Below, piece by piece: positions 17,455-26,547 of a stretch of DNA of 64,000 nt. The DNA is from Labilibaculum sp041595635 (GTDB lineage: Bacteria > Bacteroidota > Bacteroidia > Bacteroidales > Marinifilaceae), in assembly GCF_041595635.1 (NCBI RefSeq), contig NZ_JBFHJW010000003.1:62001-126000 (forward strand). Reading direction: 5' to 3'. Made by a program: the position numbers and the translations under genes. Position 1 is the stretch's first letter. Each line of letters opens with the position of its first letter. The notes below the pieces were generated by a model. That model was not told where the DNA came from. It saw only the letters and a list, made by a program, of their open reading frames with translations, and searched no databases.

Positions 17455-18366
17455 CTATCCTCTATGAAATAAAGCCTTTATTATTAACATTGCCATTTTT
17501 GGATTTTCTTTTAATCTTCGGGTCGAATAGCCAAACCAATCTTTTCCAAAGGGAACGTAAACCCTCATGTTGTGGCCTTTGTCAAGAATCATTTTTCTAA
17601 GTTCTGGTGTAACGCCATAAAGCATCTGAAATTCATATTTTTCCTTAGAGACTTTGTATTTTTCGATTAATGCAAAGGCTGGTTCTATCAAATTTTTATC
17701 GTGAGTAGCAATTCCTGGAAAGATATTATTTTGGAACATAAACTCTAGTCCTTTTAAATAATTTGCATTGATTTCTTCGTATTTTTTATAGGCTAATTTT
17801 TCGGGTTCTACATAAATTCCTTTGCAAAGACGATAGTTTAATTTTGAACTTCCATTTTGCAGATCCATCATGTTACTTATATCAGTAAGAGTTCTTCTCA
17901 AATAGGCCTGGACTACTAATCCAACATGCTTTGGGAACTCAGCTTTTAATCTTCTAAAGAGCTTTATTTCTTTATCCACACAGGATGAATCTTCCATGTC
18001 TATGCGAATGAAATTGTTGTGTTCGGCAGCTTTTTCCACAATGGTTCTGACATTTTGATAACAAATTTCTTCATCAATCAGCAAACCAAAAAAAGTCGGT
18101 TTTACCGAGTAATTTCCATCAATTTTGTTTTCCTCAAAAGCATCAATGATTTTCAAATAGGCTTCTTTGTTTTCAGTGGCCTGATGTAGATCTTTGATAA
18201 ATTCACCAAGCAAGTCGATTGTCACTTTTATTCCTTCTTTATTGAGCTCTTTTGAAGCCAAAATAGCTTCCTCTATGCTCTCGCCGGCAATGTATCTTTT
18301 AGAGAAAATCCAAACGAACTTTTGGGGCATGTAGGGAAGGGTAGCTGCTATTAATTTATTAAACAT
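17455..18366 (-). CDS. Proline dehydrogenase
   Basis: FAD enzyme that oxidises proline to pyrroline-5-carboxylate and reduces the quinone pool. The beta-barrel motifs are visible: FIRIDMEDSSCVDKEI near residue 120, GLVVQAYLRRTLTDI near 145, RLCKGIYVEPEKLAYK near 185, GIATHDKNLIEPA near 220, FQMLYGV near 245 and the late VPFGKDWFGYSTRRLKENP. The length of 303 fits the short monofunctional type. The frame extends to a TTG at 18411, but the ATG at 18366 (MFNKLIAATLPYMPQKFVW) matches the family start. The P5C dehydrogenase gene lies 3 kb away on the same strand, completing proline-to-glutamate catabolism. Confidence 0.92.
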   Translation of the reverse strand: MFNKLIAATLPYMPQKFVWIFSKRYIAGESIEEAILASKELNKEGIKVTIDLLGEFIKDLHQATENKEAYLKIIDAFEENKIDGNYSVKPTFFGLLIDEEICYQNVRTIVEKAAEHNNFIRIDMEDSSCVDKEIKLFRRLKAEFPKHVGLVVQAYLRRTLTDISNMMDLQNGSSKLNYRLCKGIYVEPEKLAYKKYEEINANYLKGLEFMFQNNIFPGIATHDKNLIEPAFALIEKYKVSKEKYEFQMLYGVTPELRKMILDKGHNMRVYVPFGKDWFGYSTRRLKENPKMAMLIIKALFHRG

Positions 18367-18680
18367 TGGGCTTATATTTAAATGGGTATTTGGGTTAAAT
18401 ATTGTAAGCAATGTAAATAGTATTGTAAATAAAAAGAATGACCTTTATCAGCAATCATTATTTGTTGTGCTTTAATAAATAAGGAATGTTAAATTTGATG
18501 AGACAGTATTTTTTTGTCTCCTTTTTAAGCTTATATTTGCTAGGAAAAATCGAAAAACATTAATTCTACCTATAATTGGGCATGTATTTCGGAAGCTCTC
18601 AAAATACTCATTCGTTCTTCTGATCTAATTATGCTGAAGGAAAGGGTACTTTTTTTGAATAATTAAAACTTAAAATACCT
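18367..18680. other. Divergent intergenic region, proline dehydrogenase / OmpH-like
   Basis: About 310 AT-rich bases. A TATATTTG at 18532-18539 on the plus strand fits a -7 element and would give the OmpH-like gene a leader of about 135 bases; a short inverted repeat (gagaca / tgtctc) flanks a T run just upstream of it. Nothing else was recognised. Confidence 0.35.
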
Positions 18681-19271
18681 ATGAAAAATTTATCTATTGC
18701 TTTAAATGCAGTATTAATTGTTGCAGTTGGAATTCTTTACGTACTTCATTTTTCGAATTCAACAGGCGATTCAAAAAATGTTAAATCGGTTGCTGGCGAA
18801 GGTGCCGTTGTATATTTGAATACTGATTCCTTACTAATTAACTATAATTTTTCTCGCGATTTAAACGAGAAATTCTTAAAAAAACAAGAGGATTCGAGAA
18901 CAGACTTTAATTTTAAAGCACAGAAATTAGAGAAAGAAGCAACAGAGTTTCAGCGTAAGGTACAAAATGGTGGTTTTTTAAGTCGTGAGAGAGCTGAAGA
19001 AGCTCAACGTGTTTTAATTGGGAAACAACAAAATTTGCAACAATTAGATCGAGAGCTTTCTAATAAACTAGTGGGCGAGCAACAAGCAAATAGCAGAAGA
19101 TTATTGGATAGTGTTAGCAATTATTTGAAAATTTACAATGCATCACATAACTACAGTGTAATTTTGAGCACAACAAAAGGTGGAAACGTATTGTTTTCGA
19201 AAGATGGTTTGGATATTACACAGGATATTATTGATGGTTTAAATAGTAGATATACTGCAGAAGCCAAATAA
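18681..19271 (+). CDS. OmpH/Skp-family periplasmic chaperone-like protein
   Basis: A 196-residue protein with an N-terminal membrane segment or signal anchor (IALNAVLIVAVGILYVLHF, residues 5-23) and, after VVYLNTDSLLINYNF, a long charged coiled coil (about 55-130) as in Skp/OmpH chaperones that guide outer-membrane proteins through the periplasm. The AQRVLIGKQQNLQQLDREL and SVILSTT segments match the family pattern of two long helices returning to a small beta-domain. Monocistronic; a long hairpin follows. Confidence 0.85.
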   Translation: MKNLSIALNAVLIVAVGILYVLHFSNSTGDSKNVKSVAGEGAVVYLNTDSLLINYNFSRDLNEKFLKKQEDSRTDFNFKAQKLEKEATEFQRKVQNGGFLSRERAEEAQRVLIGKQQNLQQLDRELSNKLVGEQQANSRRLLDSVSNYLKIYNASHNYSVILSTTKGGNVLFSKDGLDITQDIIDGLNSRYTAEAK

Positions 19272-19280
19272 GTACTAAAA

Positions 19281-19331
19281 ATATACAAGTAAGGGCAGAT
19301 AAGCGCAAGCGATCTGCCCTTACTTGTATAT
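19281..19331. repeat. Perfect 20-bp inverted repeat hairpin
   Basis: atatacaagtaagggcagat and its exact reverse complement are separated by an 11-base loop (aagcgcaagcg). It lies 9 bases after the OmpH-like stop. It may serve as a terminator, but no uniform T tract follows directly (ctttgtatttt), and it is longer than the other terminators here, so it may also be a small palindromic element. Confidence 0.8.
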
Positions 19332-19482
19332 CTTTGTATTTTATAAATTTGAGTCATCCTATTCGAAAAAATCAATTGCAGGCTGCAACATATTTTACCC
19401 TCTAATTTTCCTTTAACCAATTAAAGAATGATTAGAAGATTTTCTTGTCTCAAATTTCATTTCTAACATTTAAACGAACTGC

Positions 19483-20766
19483 ATGGCTTTCGCTGATAAA
19501 TACTTAAAAAAGCAAGGACTGTATCCAGACTATATAACAAGTCCAGTTTCTGACGACTTGAATCTAATTGTGACAATTCCTTGTTTTAACGAACCCGATT
19601 TGCTTACCAGTTTGGAGTCGTTGTGGAATTGCGAACGTGCAAATGGAAAAGTAGAGGTTTTGGTAATTGTGAATTCAGGAGAGTTAGCAAGTCAGGATGT
19701 ACTGGATCAGAATCAGAAAACAATTGCTGAAGCGAATTCTTGGATGGAGACACATCAGGATGAGAAGTTAAAGTTTTACCTGATTCATCAGCCTAATTTG
19801 CCCAAGAAGTTTGCTGGCGTAGGCTTGGCTCGAAAAATCGTCATGGATGAAGCGCTTAGGCGATTTAATAAAATTAATAAATCCAACGGAATCATTACTG
19901 GTTTCGATGCAGACTCTACTTGCGATACCAGCTATTTTGTTGAGATCGAAAAGATGTTCAAAAAGCACCCAAAAGCCAACGGAGCAAATATTTTTTATGA
20001 GCACCCTTTGGAAGGAACTGATTTTGAACAGCCAATTTACGATGCCATTGCTCAGTATGAATTGTACTTACGTTACTACATGCTAGCCATGCGTTTTGCT
20101 GGTCATCCACATGCATATCACACTGTTGGTTCTAGTTTTGCAGTTTCAGCTAAGGCTTACCAAATGCAAGGAGGAATGAATCGTCGTCAAGCCGGTGAAG
20201 ATTTTTATTTTCTGCAGAAAATTATTGCTTTGGGAAAATTTTACGAGATCAAAACCACTCGGGTGATTCCTTCGCCTAGAGAATCGAATCGAGTTCCTTT
20301 TGGCACCGGAAAGGCAATTACCAATTTTATGGAAGAGGGAATTAGCGATTATCAAACCTATAACTATTCTGCATTTAAAGAGCTGAAAGTGCTTTTCGAT
20401 CGGGTTGATCAATTTTATAAGGTAGACTACGAAACCTATTTGCACAAATTAATCGTTGATCTTCCAGGACCTGTTCGTTCCTATTTAAAAGAAGATGCTT
20501 TTTTTGAAGCTTTGGATGAAATAAACCGAAACTGTTCTAGTTTGGAAGCATTCCGCAAGAAATTTTTTGCTGCTTTTAATGCATTTAAAGTGCTAAAGTA
20601 TATGAATAATGTGCACGAACAATTTATCGATGAGGAGAGCATTGTGGTGTGTGCAAAATTATTATTAGCCGATTTAGGAGTAGAAACCAAAGGAATATAT
20701 TCGGCAAAAGAATTGTTAGGAATTTATCGAGAGTATGAGAAGAATCCGAAAGAAATTAGCAATTAA
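19483..20766 (+). CDS. Family 2 glycosyltransferase
   Basis: A 427-residue GT-A-fold glycosyltransferase. LIVTIPCFNEPDLLTSLESL near residue 28 is the classical GT2 start; GFDADSTC near 142 holds the metal-binding Asp-x-Asp; GSSFAVSAKAYQMQGGMNRRQAGEDFYFLQK (about 206-245) carries the acceptor-side Glu-Asp motif. There are no clear membrane helices, so it is probably a cytoplasmic or peripheral enzyme. Donor and product cannot be told. It is not in a polysaccharide cluster: its neighbours are an OmpH-like gene and a convergent cell-division gene. Confidence 0.85.
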   Translation: MAFADKYLKKQGLYPDYITSPVSDDLNLIVTIPCFNEPDLLTSLESLWNCERANGKVEVLVIVNSGELASQDVLDQNQKTIAEANSWMETHQDEKLKFYLIHQPNLPKKFAGVGLARKIVMDEALRRFNKINKSNGIITGFDADSTCDTSYFVEIEKMFKKHPKANGANIFYEHPLEGTDFEQPIYDAIAQYELYLRYYMLAMRFAGHPHAYHTVGSSFAVSAKAYQMQGGMNRRQAGEDFYFLQKIIALGKFYEIKTTRVIPSPRESNRVPFGTGKAITNFMEEGISDYQTYNYSAFKELKVLFDRVDQFYKVDYETYLHKLIVDLPGPVRSYLKEDAFFEALDEINRNCSSLEAFRKKFFAAFNAFKVLKYMNNVHEQFIDEESIVVCAKLLLADLGVETKGIYSAKELLGIYREYEKNPKEISN

Positions 20767-20784
20767 ATAGAAGCTTTGGCTTTC

Positions 20785-21093
20785 TTAATCTTCCTCTATA
20801 AGAATAAAGATATCTTCATTCTCTTTCTTCATTAAATATTGTTCGCGAGCAAACTTTTCCAGGTTTTCCTTGTTGGTTTTCAGCTCGTGAATGCGATTCT
20901 TATCATTTTCAATTTTTTCGATAAAGTAGGCTTTTTCTTTTTCTAAGGATTCAATGGTGCTTTCATTTCCTCTTCGATCCCATATGGAGTGCTGATCGAA
21001 AAAATATAGCCATAAATAAAAGATCAGGAAGGTGATTACGTATTTGTTACGTAAGATTTTTAGTGCAATATTTTGGATTTGCTTTTGATTCAT
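20785..21093 (-). CDS. DivIC/FtsB-family septum formation initiator
   Basis: A 102-residue bitopic membrane protein: short cytoplasmic Lys-rich head, one membrane helix (YVITFLIFYLWLYFF, about 18-32), then a periplasmic coiled coil (STIESLEKEKAYFIEKIENDKNRIHELKTN) and the family ending LEKFAREQYLMKKENEDIFIL. Such proteins join the divisome with FtsL and FtsQ at the septum. The size and architecture match FtsB/DivIC exactly. It is convergent with the glycosyltransferase gene (18 bases apart). Confidence 0.9.
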   Translation of the reverse strand: MNQKQIQNIALKILRNKYVITFLIFYLWLYFFDQHSIWDRRGNESTIESLEKEKAYFIEKIENDKNRIHELKTNKENLEKFAREQYLMKKENEDIFILIEED

Positions 21094-21286
21094 TCTGTTT
21101 TTATTTCAGGCTAAATTACAAAGAATATGTGAGAGTCTGAAAGGCGAATAGACGAAAAGTAAATGAGTAAATGTCTAAGATATTTATTTTTAGGATCTCG
21201 AGTAGGTTTCTTAAAAGTGGATGATGGAATTTATTTGCTGATTCTGCTTTGGAAATAGAAAAACAAACTAACTGTTTTTGGAAATA

Positions 21287-21317
21287 AAAAACGATCGAAG
21301 AGAACTCCGATCGTTTT
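21287..21317 (-). terminator. Intrinsic terminator of the P5C dehydrogenase gene
   Basis: On the minus strand aaaacgatcg / cgatcgtttt forms a 10-pair stem with a 10-base loop, followed by ttttttattt. It lies about 60 bases after the stop. Confidence 0.85.
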
Positions 21318-21375
21318 ACCCAATGTATAAATTTGCTTTGATCTTTGAGAGATCAAGTTATTGTAAACTATTTTG

Positions 21376-23007
21376 CTAGTCTTCTAAAAAGTTAGGATAC
21401 ATGTAATTGGTAGCCGGAACAAAGGTTTCTTTAATGGTACGAGGAGAAACCCAACGCAATAGGTTGATCATAGAACCCGCTTTATCGTTAGTTCCTGAAC
21501 CTCTACCACCACCAAAAGGTTGTTGTCCTACAACAGCACCAGTTGGTTTATCATTAATATAAAAGTTACCTGCTGTGTGCGTTAAACGTTTTGTTAATTT
21601 TTCAATTGCGTAACGAGAATCGGCAAAAATGGCACCTGTTAAAGCGTACATTGAACCTTTGTCTAAAATGTCAAGTGTTTCATCTATCTGATCATCTTCG
21701 TAAACAAAAATAGTAAGTATAGGTCCAAACAATTCTTCTCTCATGGTGATGTAATCGGATTTTTTGGCACGAATAATAGTTGGTGCAATAAAATAGCCAA
21801 CCGATTTGTCGTAAGTACCACCGGCCACAATCTCGGCATCTGGAGAAGCTTTAGCTGCATCAATAGCTGCGGCTAATTTGTCGAAAGAAGTTTCATCGAT
21901 TACGGCATTCACAAAATTGGTGAAGTCTTCGGTTCCTCCCATTTTAATTGTCTTCATATCCTCTTGAACAAAAGCCATAACTTCTTCGTACTTGCTTGCG
22001 GGAATAAAAGCTCTTGAAGCTGCCGAACATTTCTGACCTTGGAATTCGAAAGCACCACGAGTAATAGCTGTTGCTACATCTTTAGCAGGAGCCGATGGGT
22101 GCATGAAAATATAATCTTTACCACCAGTTTCTCCTACAATACGTGGATAGGATTTGAATTTATGAATGTTCTCTCCAATGTTCTTCCAAATATTTTGGAA
22201 CACAGCTGTTGATCCTGTAAAGTGAATTCCTGCAAAGTCTGGAGAGCTGAATAGAACTTCTGACGCGGCAGGACCCGATACGTAAACCAGATTGATAACT
22301 CCATCAGGAACACCCGCTTTTTTGAAGATTTCCATAAGAACTCGAGCAGAGTAAACAGCTGTTTTTGATGGTTTCCAAACAATACAGTTTCCCATCATAG
22401 CCGGAGCTGTAGGTAAGTTACCTGCAATAGCTGTAAAGTTGAAAGGAGTCAATGCAAATACAAATCCTTCCAATGGACGCTGCTCAACACGATTCCAAAT
22501 ACCTTTTGAGGAAACAGGTTGTTGCTTGTAAATATCAGTCATGTACTGAACGTTGAAACGCAAAAAATCTGCAATTTCGCAAGCTGAATCAATTTCTGCC
22601 TGAAATGCATTTTTCGACTGTCCCAGCATAGTAGCTGCATTCAGTTTCTGACGGTAGGGGCCAGAAATTAATTCAGCCGCTTTCAAGAAAATCGCAGCTC
22701 GATGTTCCCAGGCCATTGCTTCCCAAGCAGGTTTGGCAGCCAAAGCAGCATCAATGGCCATTTGAATGTGTTTTTTCTCACCCTGATGATAATGTCCCAG
22801 TAAGTGTTGATGATCGTGAGGAGGAGTCATGGCAAACAGATTGCCCGTACGAACCTCTTTGCCACCAATAAACATAGGCACATCGATTACTTCGGAACGC
22901 ATTTTTTTAATTGTTGCCTGCAATTCAGCCCTCTCTGGAGAACCTGGAGCGTATGATAAGATTGGCTCGTTTGTAGCAGTTGGAACATTGTATATACCTT
23001 TTGGCAT
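21376..23007 (-). CDS. pruA: L-glutamate gamma-semialdehyde (P5C) dehydrogenase
   Basis: NAD-dependent aldehyde dehydrogenase that completes proline catabolism to glutamate. Its 543 residues match the stand-alone PruA of Bacteroidota. Visible motifs: FALTPFNFTAIAGNLPTAPA near 178 and WKPSKTAVYSA (cofactor site), VGETGGKDYIFMHPSA near 290 (general-base Glu), EFQGQKCSAASRAFIP near 320 (catalytic Cys), MREELFGPILTIFVY near 425 and GQQPFGGGRGSGTNDKAG near 498. It carries its own promoter-like element and terminator. Proline dehydrogenase lies 3 kb downstream on the same strand but in a separate transcript. Confidence 0.97.
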   Translation of the reverse strand: MPKGIYNVPTATNEPILSYAPGSPERAELQATIKKMRSEVIDVPMFIGGKEVRTGNLFAMTPPHDHQHLLGHYHQGEKKHIQMAIDAALAAKPAWEAMAWEHRAAIFLKAAELISGPYRQKLNAATMLGQSKNAFQAEIDSACEIADFLRFNVQYMTDIYKQQPVSSKGIWNRVEQRPLEGFVFALTPFNFTAIAGNLPTAPAMMGNCIVWKPSKTAVYSARVLMEIFKKAGVPDGVINLVYVSGPAASEVLFSSPDFAGIHFTGSTAVFQNIWKNIGENIHKFKSYPRIVGETGGKDYIFMHPSAPAKDVATAITRGAFEFQGQKCSAASRAFIPASKYEEVMAFVQEDMKTIKMGGTEDFTNFVNAVIDETSFDKLAAAIDAAKASPDAEIVAGGTYDKSVGYFIAPTIIRAKKSDYITMREELFGPILTIFVYEDDQIDETLDILDKGSMYALTGAIFADSRYAIEKLTKRLTHTAGNFYINDKPTGAVVGQQPFGGGRGSGTNDKAGSMINLLRWVSPRTIKETFVPATNYMYPNFLED

Positions 23008-23055
23008 GATGCTGTATTTTTAAGGGTTATTTCTTGCTTTTATTTTCACTCTGAA

Positions 23056-23063
23056 CAAATGTA
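23056..23063 (-). promoter_or_regulatory. Putative pruA promoter -7 element
   Basis: TACATTTG on the minus strand fits TAnnTTTG and would place the transcript start near 23049, about 42 bases before the pruA ATG. No clear -33 TTTG was found. Confidence 0.45.
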
Positions 23064-23143
23064 AAAAAAAAGCATTTATTCTTTTATGAGTATTATCATG
23101 ACTTGCAAAATCCTTAAAAACCAAATACAATTAATAGTCTTTT

Positions 23144-23850
23144 TTAGTTTATGGCTGATTTTTCTGTAAAATCGGACAGTTTTCTAATTTTGATATTGAG
23201 GTAGGCCATGGCAATGGTCATTATTGGGCTAATAATATTGAAAAAGCAAAAAGGAGCGAAGGCAAGAGTAGCTAAGCCCAAAGCTCCACATGTATTCTAG
23301 GGAACCAAAACAGAGGTCACAGTTCCGGTATCTTCAAGTGTTCGGCGTAAAAACTTCTGGTTTTAAATCCTGATCTTTGTACGATTTGGAAAACATACGA
23401 CCGGTAACTACAATGGAAATATATTGATCGGAAGCGGTAAGGTTCAGAAATCCACAACTGGCAACAGTGGTTGTTACCAGCGATCCTTGCGAATGAACAG
23501 CTTTCAACATGGTTTCGGTAATTTTATGCAGAATTCCAGCTGTTTCCAGGATACCACTAAAAACCATGGCGGTAAGAATCAGCCAAATGGTATTGAGCAT
23601 TCCTGCCATTCCTCCGGTAGAGAGTAAATCCTTAATGGTTTCATTTTGTACAGGAATACTTACATCTGTAAAGATGGATTGCATAACCGTATGGTTGGAG
23701 GCTTGCAAGTAGGAACTGCAGCCCGAAATCTGATAATATTATGGGGTTGAAGAATAATGGCGAAAACACCACTTAAAATGGTTTTGGTTAATAGTGGGCT
23801 GTGATTACGAAATTTTGGGTAAAGGCGTTAAATCGTGTGACTTTTCGTTG
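23144..23850 (-). pseudogene. Decayed NhaC-family Na+/H+ antiporter gene
   Basis: Three reading frames together give recognisable NhaC sequence. From upstream: SPLLTKTILSGVFAIILQP, then after a frame change near 23740 QISGCSSYLQASNHTVMQSIFTDVSIP through STGGMAGMLNTIWLILTAMV and LNLTASDQYISIVVTGRMF, then after a one-base change in a T run near 23346 RRTLEDTGTVTSVLVP, an in-frame TAG where the family has Trp (VPWNTCG), and on to the natural stop at 23144. The N-terminal half of the gene is absent. So it has at least two frameshifts, one nonsense codon and a large 5' deletion. A different, intact NhaC-family gene is at 38.9-40.8 kb. Confidence 0.85.
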
Positions 23851-24012
23851 CTGAATGACATTGTACAGAGAACGAAATCGTAAAATTTGCAGAATGTAAC
23901 GAATGGTAGCTGTCAGCTATCGAAAATTTTTCATATTTGAATGTGGGTTCTCTTATTTTACTTCAGATAATGGTCATCTCCGCGGATAGCCAAATTGTTT
24001 TACAAATAATAA
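23851..24012. other. Intergenic region before the lipoprotein/LytS/LytR operon
   Basis: Short AT-rich stretch that probably once held the 5' half of the broken nhaC gene or its flank. No NhaC-like coding sequence could be followed beyond about 23850, and no convincing promoter was found. Confidence 0.3.
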
Positions 24013-24675
24013 ATGGTCATGAAAACTAAATATTTTAAATTAAGCTGTTTGTTTCTGTTCATTCTTTTTGCAACTCAATCTTGTGTTGTGAGTTCATTGC
24101 ATCCTCTTTATACAGATAGTGATAGAGTACATCTGGATGATCTTGATGGTGTATGGATAGATGAAGATCACGAGATAATTGAAATCAAAACAATTGTAGA
24201 TTCTACAGAGAGCGATAAAACTGAGCAGTTCTTCTTTAATCCTGTTTTAAGAAAGCATTATCAAATTACAGTAAGATCAAAAAAAGAGAAAAATGCTGTT
24301 TTTGATGGTAGACTTTCTAAATTAGATGGGAATTATTTTCTAGATCTTATACCCAATGAAAAATTTTTGGAGAAGAATTTAGATAATATAAATCTTATCG
24401 GTCTTGTAGTGCCAATGCATGCATTGTTTAAATTGCAAATAAAAGATGATCAGTTGATTTTGGACGGCATTGGTAATGATGTTTTTGAGAAGTTAATTGA
24501 TGAAAATAAAATTAGAATTGATTACATAAAGCGTGGAGATAGAATTGTTCTTACATCCAAAACATCTGATCTCCAAAAATTTCTGATTAAGTTTTCTGAT
24601 GATAAGATGTTTAATGATCCTAAAAAAGCTTTGATATTGAAACGAATAGAAGATTTAGATTTTAAGTCTGAGTAA
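24013..24675 (+). CDS. Lipoprotein of unknown function, upstream of a LytS/LytR pair
   Basis: A 220-residue lipoprotein: signal YFKLSCLFLFILFATQSC with the lipid Cys near residue 24. Behind it, VVSSLHPLYTDSDRVHLDDLDGVWIDEDHEIIEIK starts a beta-rich domain with many Asp/Lys residues; I do not recognise its family. The SSLHPLYT... opening with an early DGVW segment recurs in small Bacteroidota envelope lipoproteins, by memory only. Translation may begin at the second ATG (24019). The sensor kinase gene follows after 13 bases and the regulator overlaps that, so this protein may be part of, or a target of, the signalling system. Confidence 0.6.
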   Translation: MVMKTKYFKLSCLFLFILFATQSCVVSSLHPLYTDSDRVHLDDLDGVWIDEDHEIIEIKTIVDSTESDKTEQFFFNPVLRKHYQITVRSKKEKNAVFDGRLSKLDGNYFLDLIPNEKFLEKNLDNINLIGLVVPMHALFKLQIKDDQLILDGIGNDVFEKLIDENKIRIDYIKRGDRIVLTSKTSDLQKFLIKFSDDKMFNDPKKALILKRIEDLDFKSE

Positions 24676-24688
24676 GATTGATATTAAA

Positions 24689-25747
24689 ATGATTAATAGA
24701 TTTGCAGCGATACCGAAGAGTTTAGTTCAAAATAGAATACTACAACATATTCTGTTTTGGCTTTGCTCATTTTCTGTTTTGGTTCAGTTTTTTGCCTTAG
24801 AGAATCAGATTACGGATATTGATATTGTATACACTTTGCTTTTTCATATCAGTTTAGTTTTCGGAGTTTATGTGAACACGGCAGTATTAATCAGGTTTTT
24901 ATTGAAAAAGGAAAAATATGCATTGTATTTGATCAGTGTTTTCTGTCTGTGGTATTTTGTAGCCCTTATGAATCAGTTTACATTCGAAAAGTTGAGCGAT
25001 TGGATTGTACCTGATTATCTGTTTATTTCCTCTTACAGTTTTGAAGATTTACTAAAATTCAGTTTCGTTTATCTAGCTTTAAGCACTCTTTTAAAAATGT
25101 CAAAGTTTGGTTTTTATGCCTTAGAAGCGCAAAAAGCTTTAGAAGTAGTAAAGCGAGAACAGGCGGAGTTGGAATTAAATGTTTTAAAGTCAAATATTAA
25201 TCCTCATTTTCTATTCAACAATCTGAATTCTTTGTATGCTCTATCGCGCAAGCATGCGAAAGAAACGCCAGAATATATTTTAAAGCTTTCGGATTTGATG
25301 CGTTACATGATTTATGAAACAAAAGGGCGAACGGTGTCTCTCGAAAATGAGATCAATTATATTAGCAATTACTTGGATTTGCAAAAGCTGAGATGTAATT
25401 CCGATATCAACATTAATTATACCATTCAGGGTGAAGTGGGTTCCCAGCAAATTGTTCCTTTTCTTTTCATTCCTTTTATCGAGAATAGTTTTAAACATGG
25501 AGGTGCAAATCAATCCAATTCTAATTTAATTGATTTACAAATTTGTGTAGAAGAGAAAAATATTAGCATGATTTTAACAAATACTATTGCTGATAAAAAA
25601 AATAGGAACATTGGTAAAGTAGGTGGATTTGGAATCGATAATGTGAAGAAACGATTAAATTCTCACTATCCAGAAAGACATGAATTGACGCTCGCTGTAA
25701 GGCAGGATCAATTTAAAGTAAAACTTAAACTAGATCTAAATGAATAG
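24689..25747 (+). CDS. LytS/YehU-type sensor histidine kinase
   Basis: A 352-residue membrane kinase. The N-terminal 150 residues contain four hydrophobic helices (about 20-38, 48-70, 83-105, 125-142) and no extracellular sensor domain; a short coiled linker leads to the His_kinase domain with the phospho-acceptor motif NINPHFLFNNLNSLYALS (His about residue 172) and the ATP-binding N box IPFIENSFKHGG near 260 plus GGFGIDNVKKRL near 313. It should phosphorylate the LytTR regulator encoded next, whose start overlaps its end by 8 bases. The signal is unknown. Confidence 0.92.
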   Translation: MINRFAAIPKSLVQNRILQHILFWLCSFSVLVQFFALENQITDIDIVYTLLFHISLVFGVYVNTAVLIRFLLKKEKYALYLISVFCLWYFVALMNQFTFEKLSDWIVPDYLFISSYSFEDLLKFSFVYLALSTLLKMSKFGFYALEAQKALEVVKREQAELELNVLKSNINPHFLFNNLNSLYALSRKHAKETPEYILKLSDLMRYMIYETKGRTVSLENEINYISNYLDLQKLRCNSDININYTIQGEVGSQQIVPFLFIPFIENSFKHGGANQSNSNLIDLQICVEEKNISMILTNTIADKKNRNIGKVGGFGIDNVKKRLNSHYPERHELTLAVRQDQFKVKLKLDLNE

Positions 25748-26444
25748 TCAAGAAGAAAATGTGTTTACTTGTCTGATTGTGGAAGATGAACCTTTGTCGC
25801 AAGAAATATTAGAATCCTATCTTCAGGATTGTCCGCAGCTAAAATTAGTGGCAAGCTGTAAGGATGCATTAGAGGCCAATCAGATTTTTTTACGGGAAAG
25901 AATAGATCTGTTATTTTTAGATATCAATATGCCCAAATTAAATGGGATAGATTGGCTAAAGAGTTTGGAGAGTGCGCCTATGGTAATTTTCACAACGGCT
26001 TATCCCGAGCATGCTGTTGAAGGATTCAATTTGAATGCCTTGGATTATCTTTTGAAACCATTTTCGTTTGAACGTTTTTTAAAATCAGTAAATAAATTTC
26101 TTGAATTGAAAATGGATAGGAGGGTGGAAGTAGATACTCCAGAAGAAAGTATTTTGGTGAAATCGAATCGAAAAACTTTTTTACTAAGGCCTTCGGAATT
26201 AAATTTTATAGAATCGGAAGGAGACTATTTAAAACTGTATCGCGATGAGGATTGTATCATGATTCATGAAACCTTAAAAAGTTTTCAAACCAAATTACCT
26301 GCTAGTGTATTTTTACGAGTTCACCGATCCTTTATTATTAATCTTGCAAAGATTGATTACTTGGAAGGAAATCAGGTTTGCATCAGGAATAAAATGGTTC
26401 CTATTGCAAATACCTATCGCGAAGATTTAAAAAGTAGGATTTAA
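25740..26444 (+). CDS. LytTR-family response regulator
   Basis: A 234-residue regulator. The receiver domain (1-125) has the acidic pair in IVEDEPLS, the phospho-acceptor Asp in LLFLDINMPKLNG (about residue 60), the Thr in FTTAYPEHA and the Lys in DYLLKPFSFERF. Residues about 138-234 form a LytTR DNA-binding domain (LRPSELNFIESEGDYLKLY, LRVHRSFIINLAKIDYL, MVPIANTYRE). It acts as a transcription regulator paired with the overlapping kinase gene. The targets are unknown; self-regulation of the upstream lipoprotein is possible. Confidence 0.93.
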   Translation: MNSQEENVFTCLIVEDEPLSQEILESYLQDCPQLKLVASCKDALEANQIFLRERIDLLFLDINMPKLNGIDWLKSLESAPMVIFTTAYPEHAVEGFNLNALDYLLKPFSFERFLKSVNKFLELKMDRRVEVDTPEESILVKSNRKTFLLRPSELNFIESEGDYLKLYRDEDCIMIHETLKSFQTKLPASVFLRVHRSFIINLAKIDYLEGNQVCIRNKMVPIANTYREDLKSRI

Positions 26445-26547
26445 AATCTTTTTAAATCAAACATCTGAATGGAAAAATTCTCATTCAGTAATAATTAGAT
26501 GAATTCATTTTTTTTAGAAGCGTAATTTATGTGATTGCATAAATCAT

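Noticed and set aside
23424..23712. Two plus-strand open frames in the broken nhaC region
   Set aside because: They lie antisense to recognisable NhaC coding sequence and have no protein-like features.
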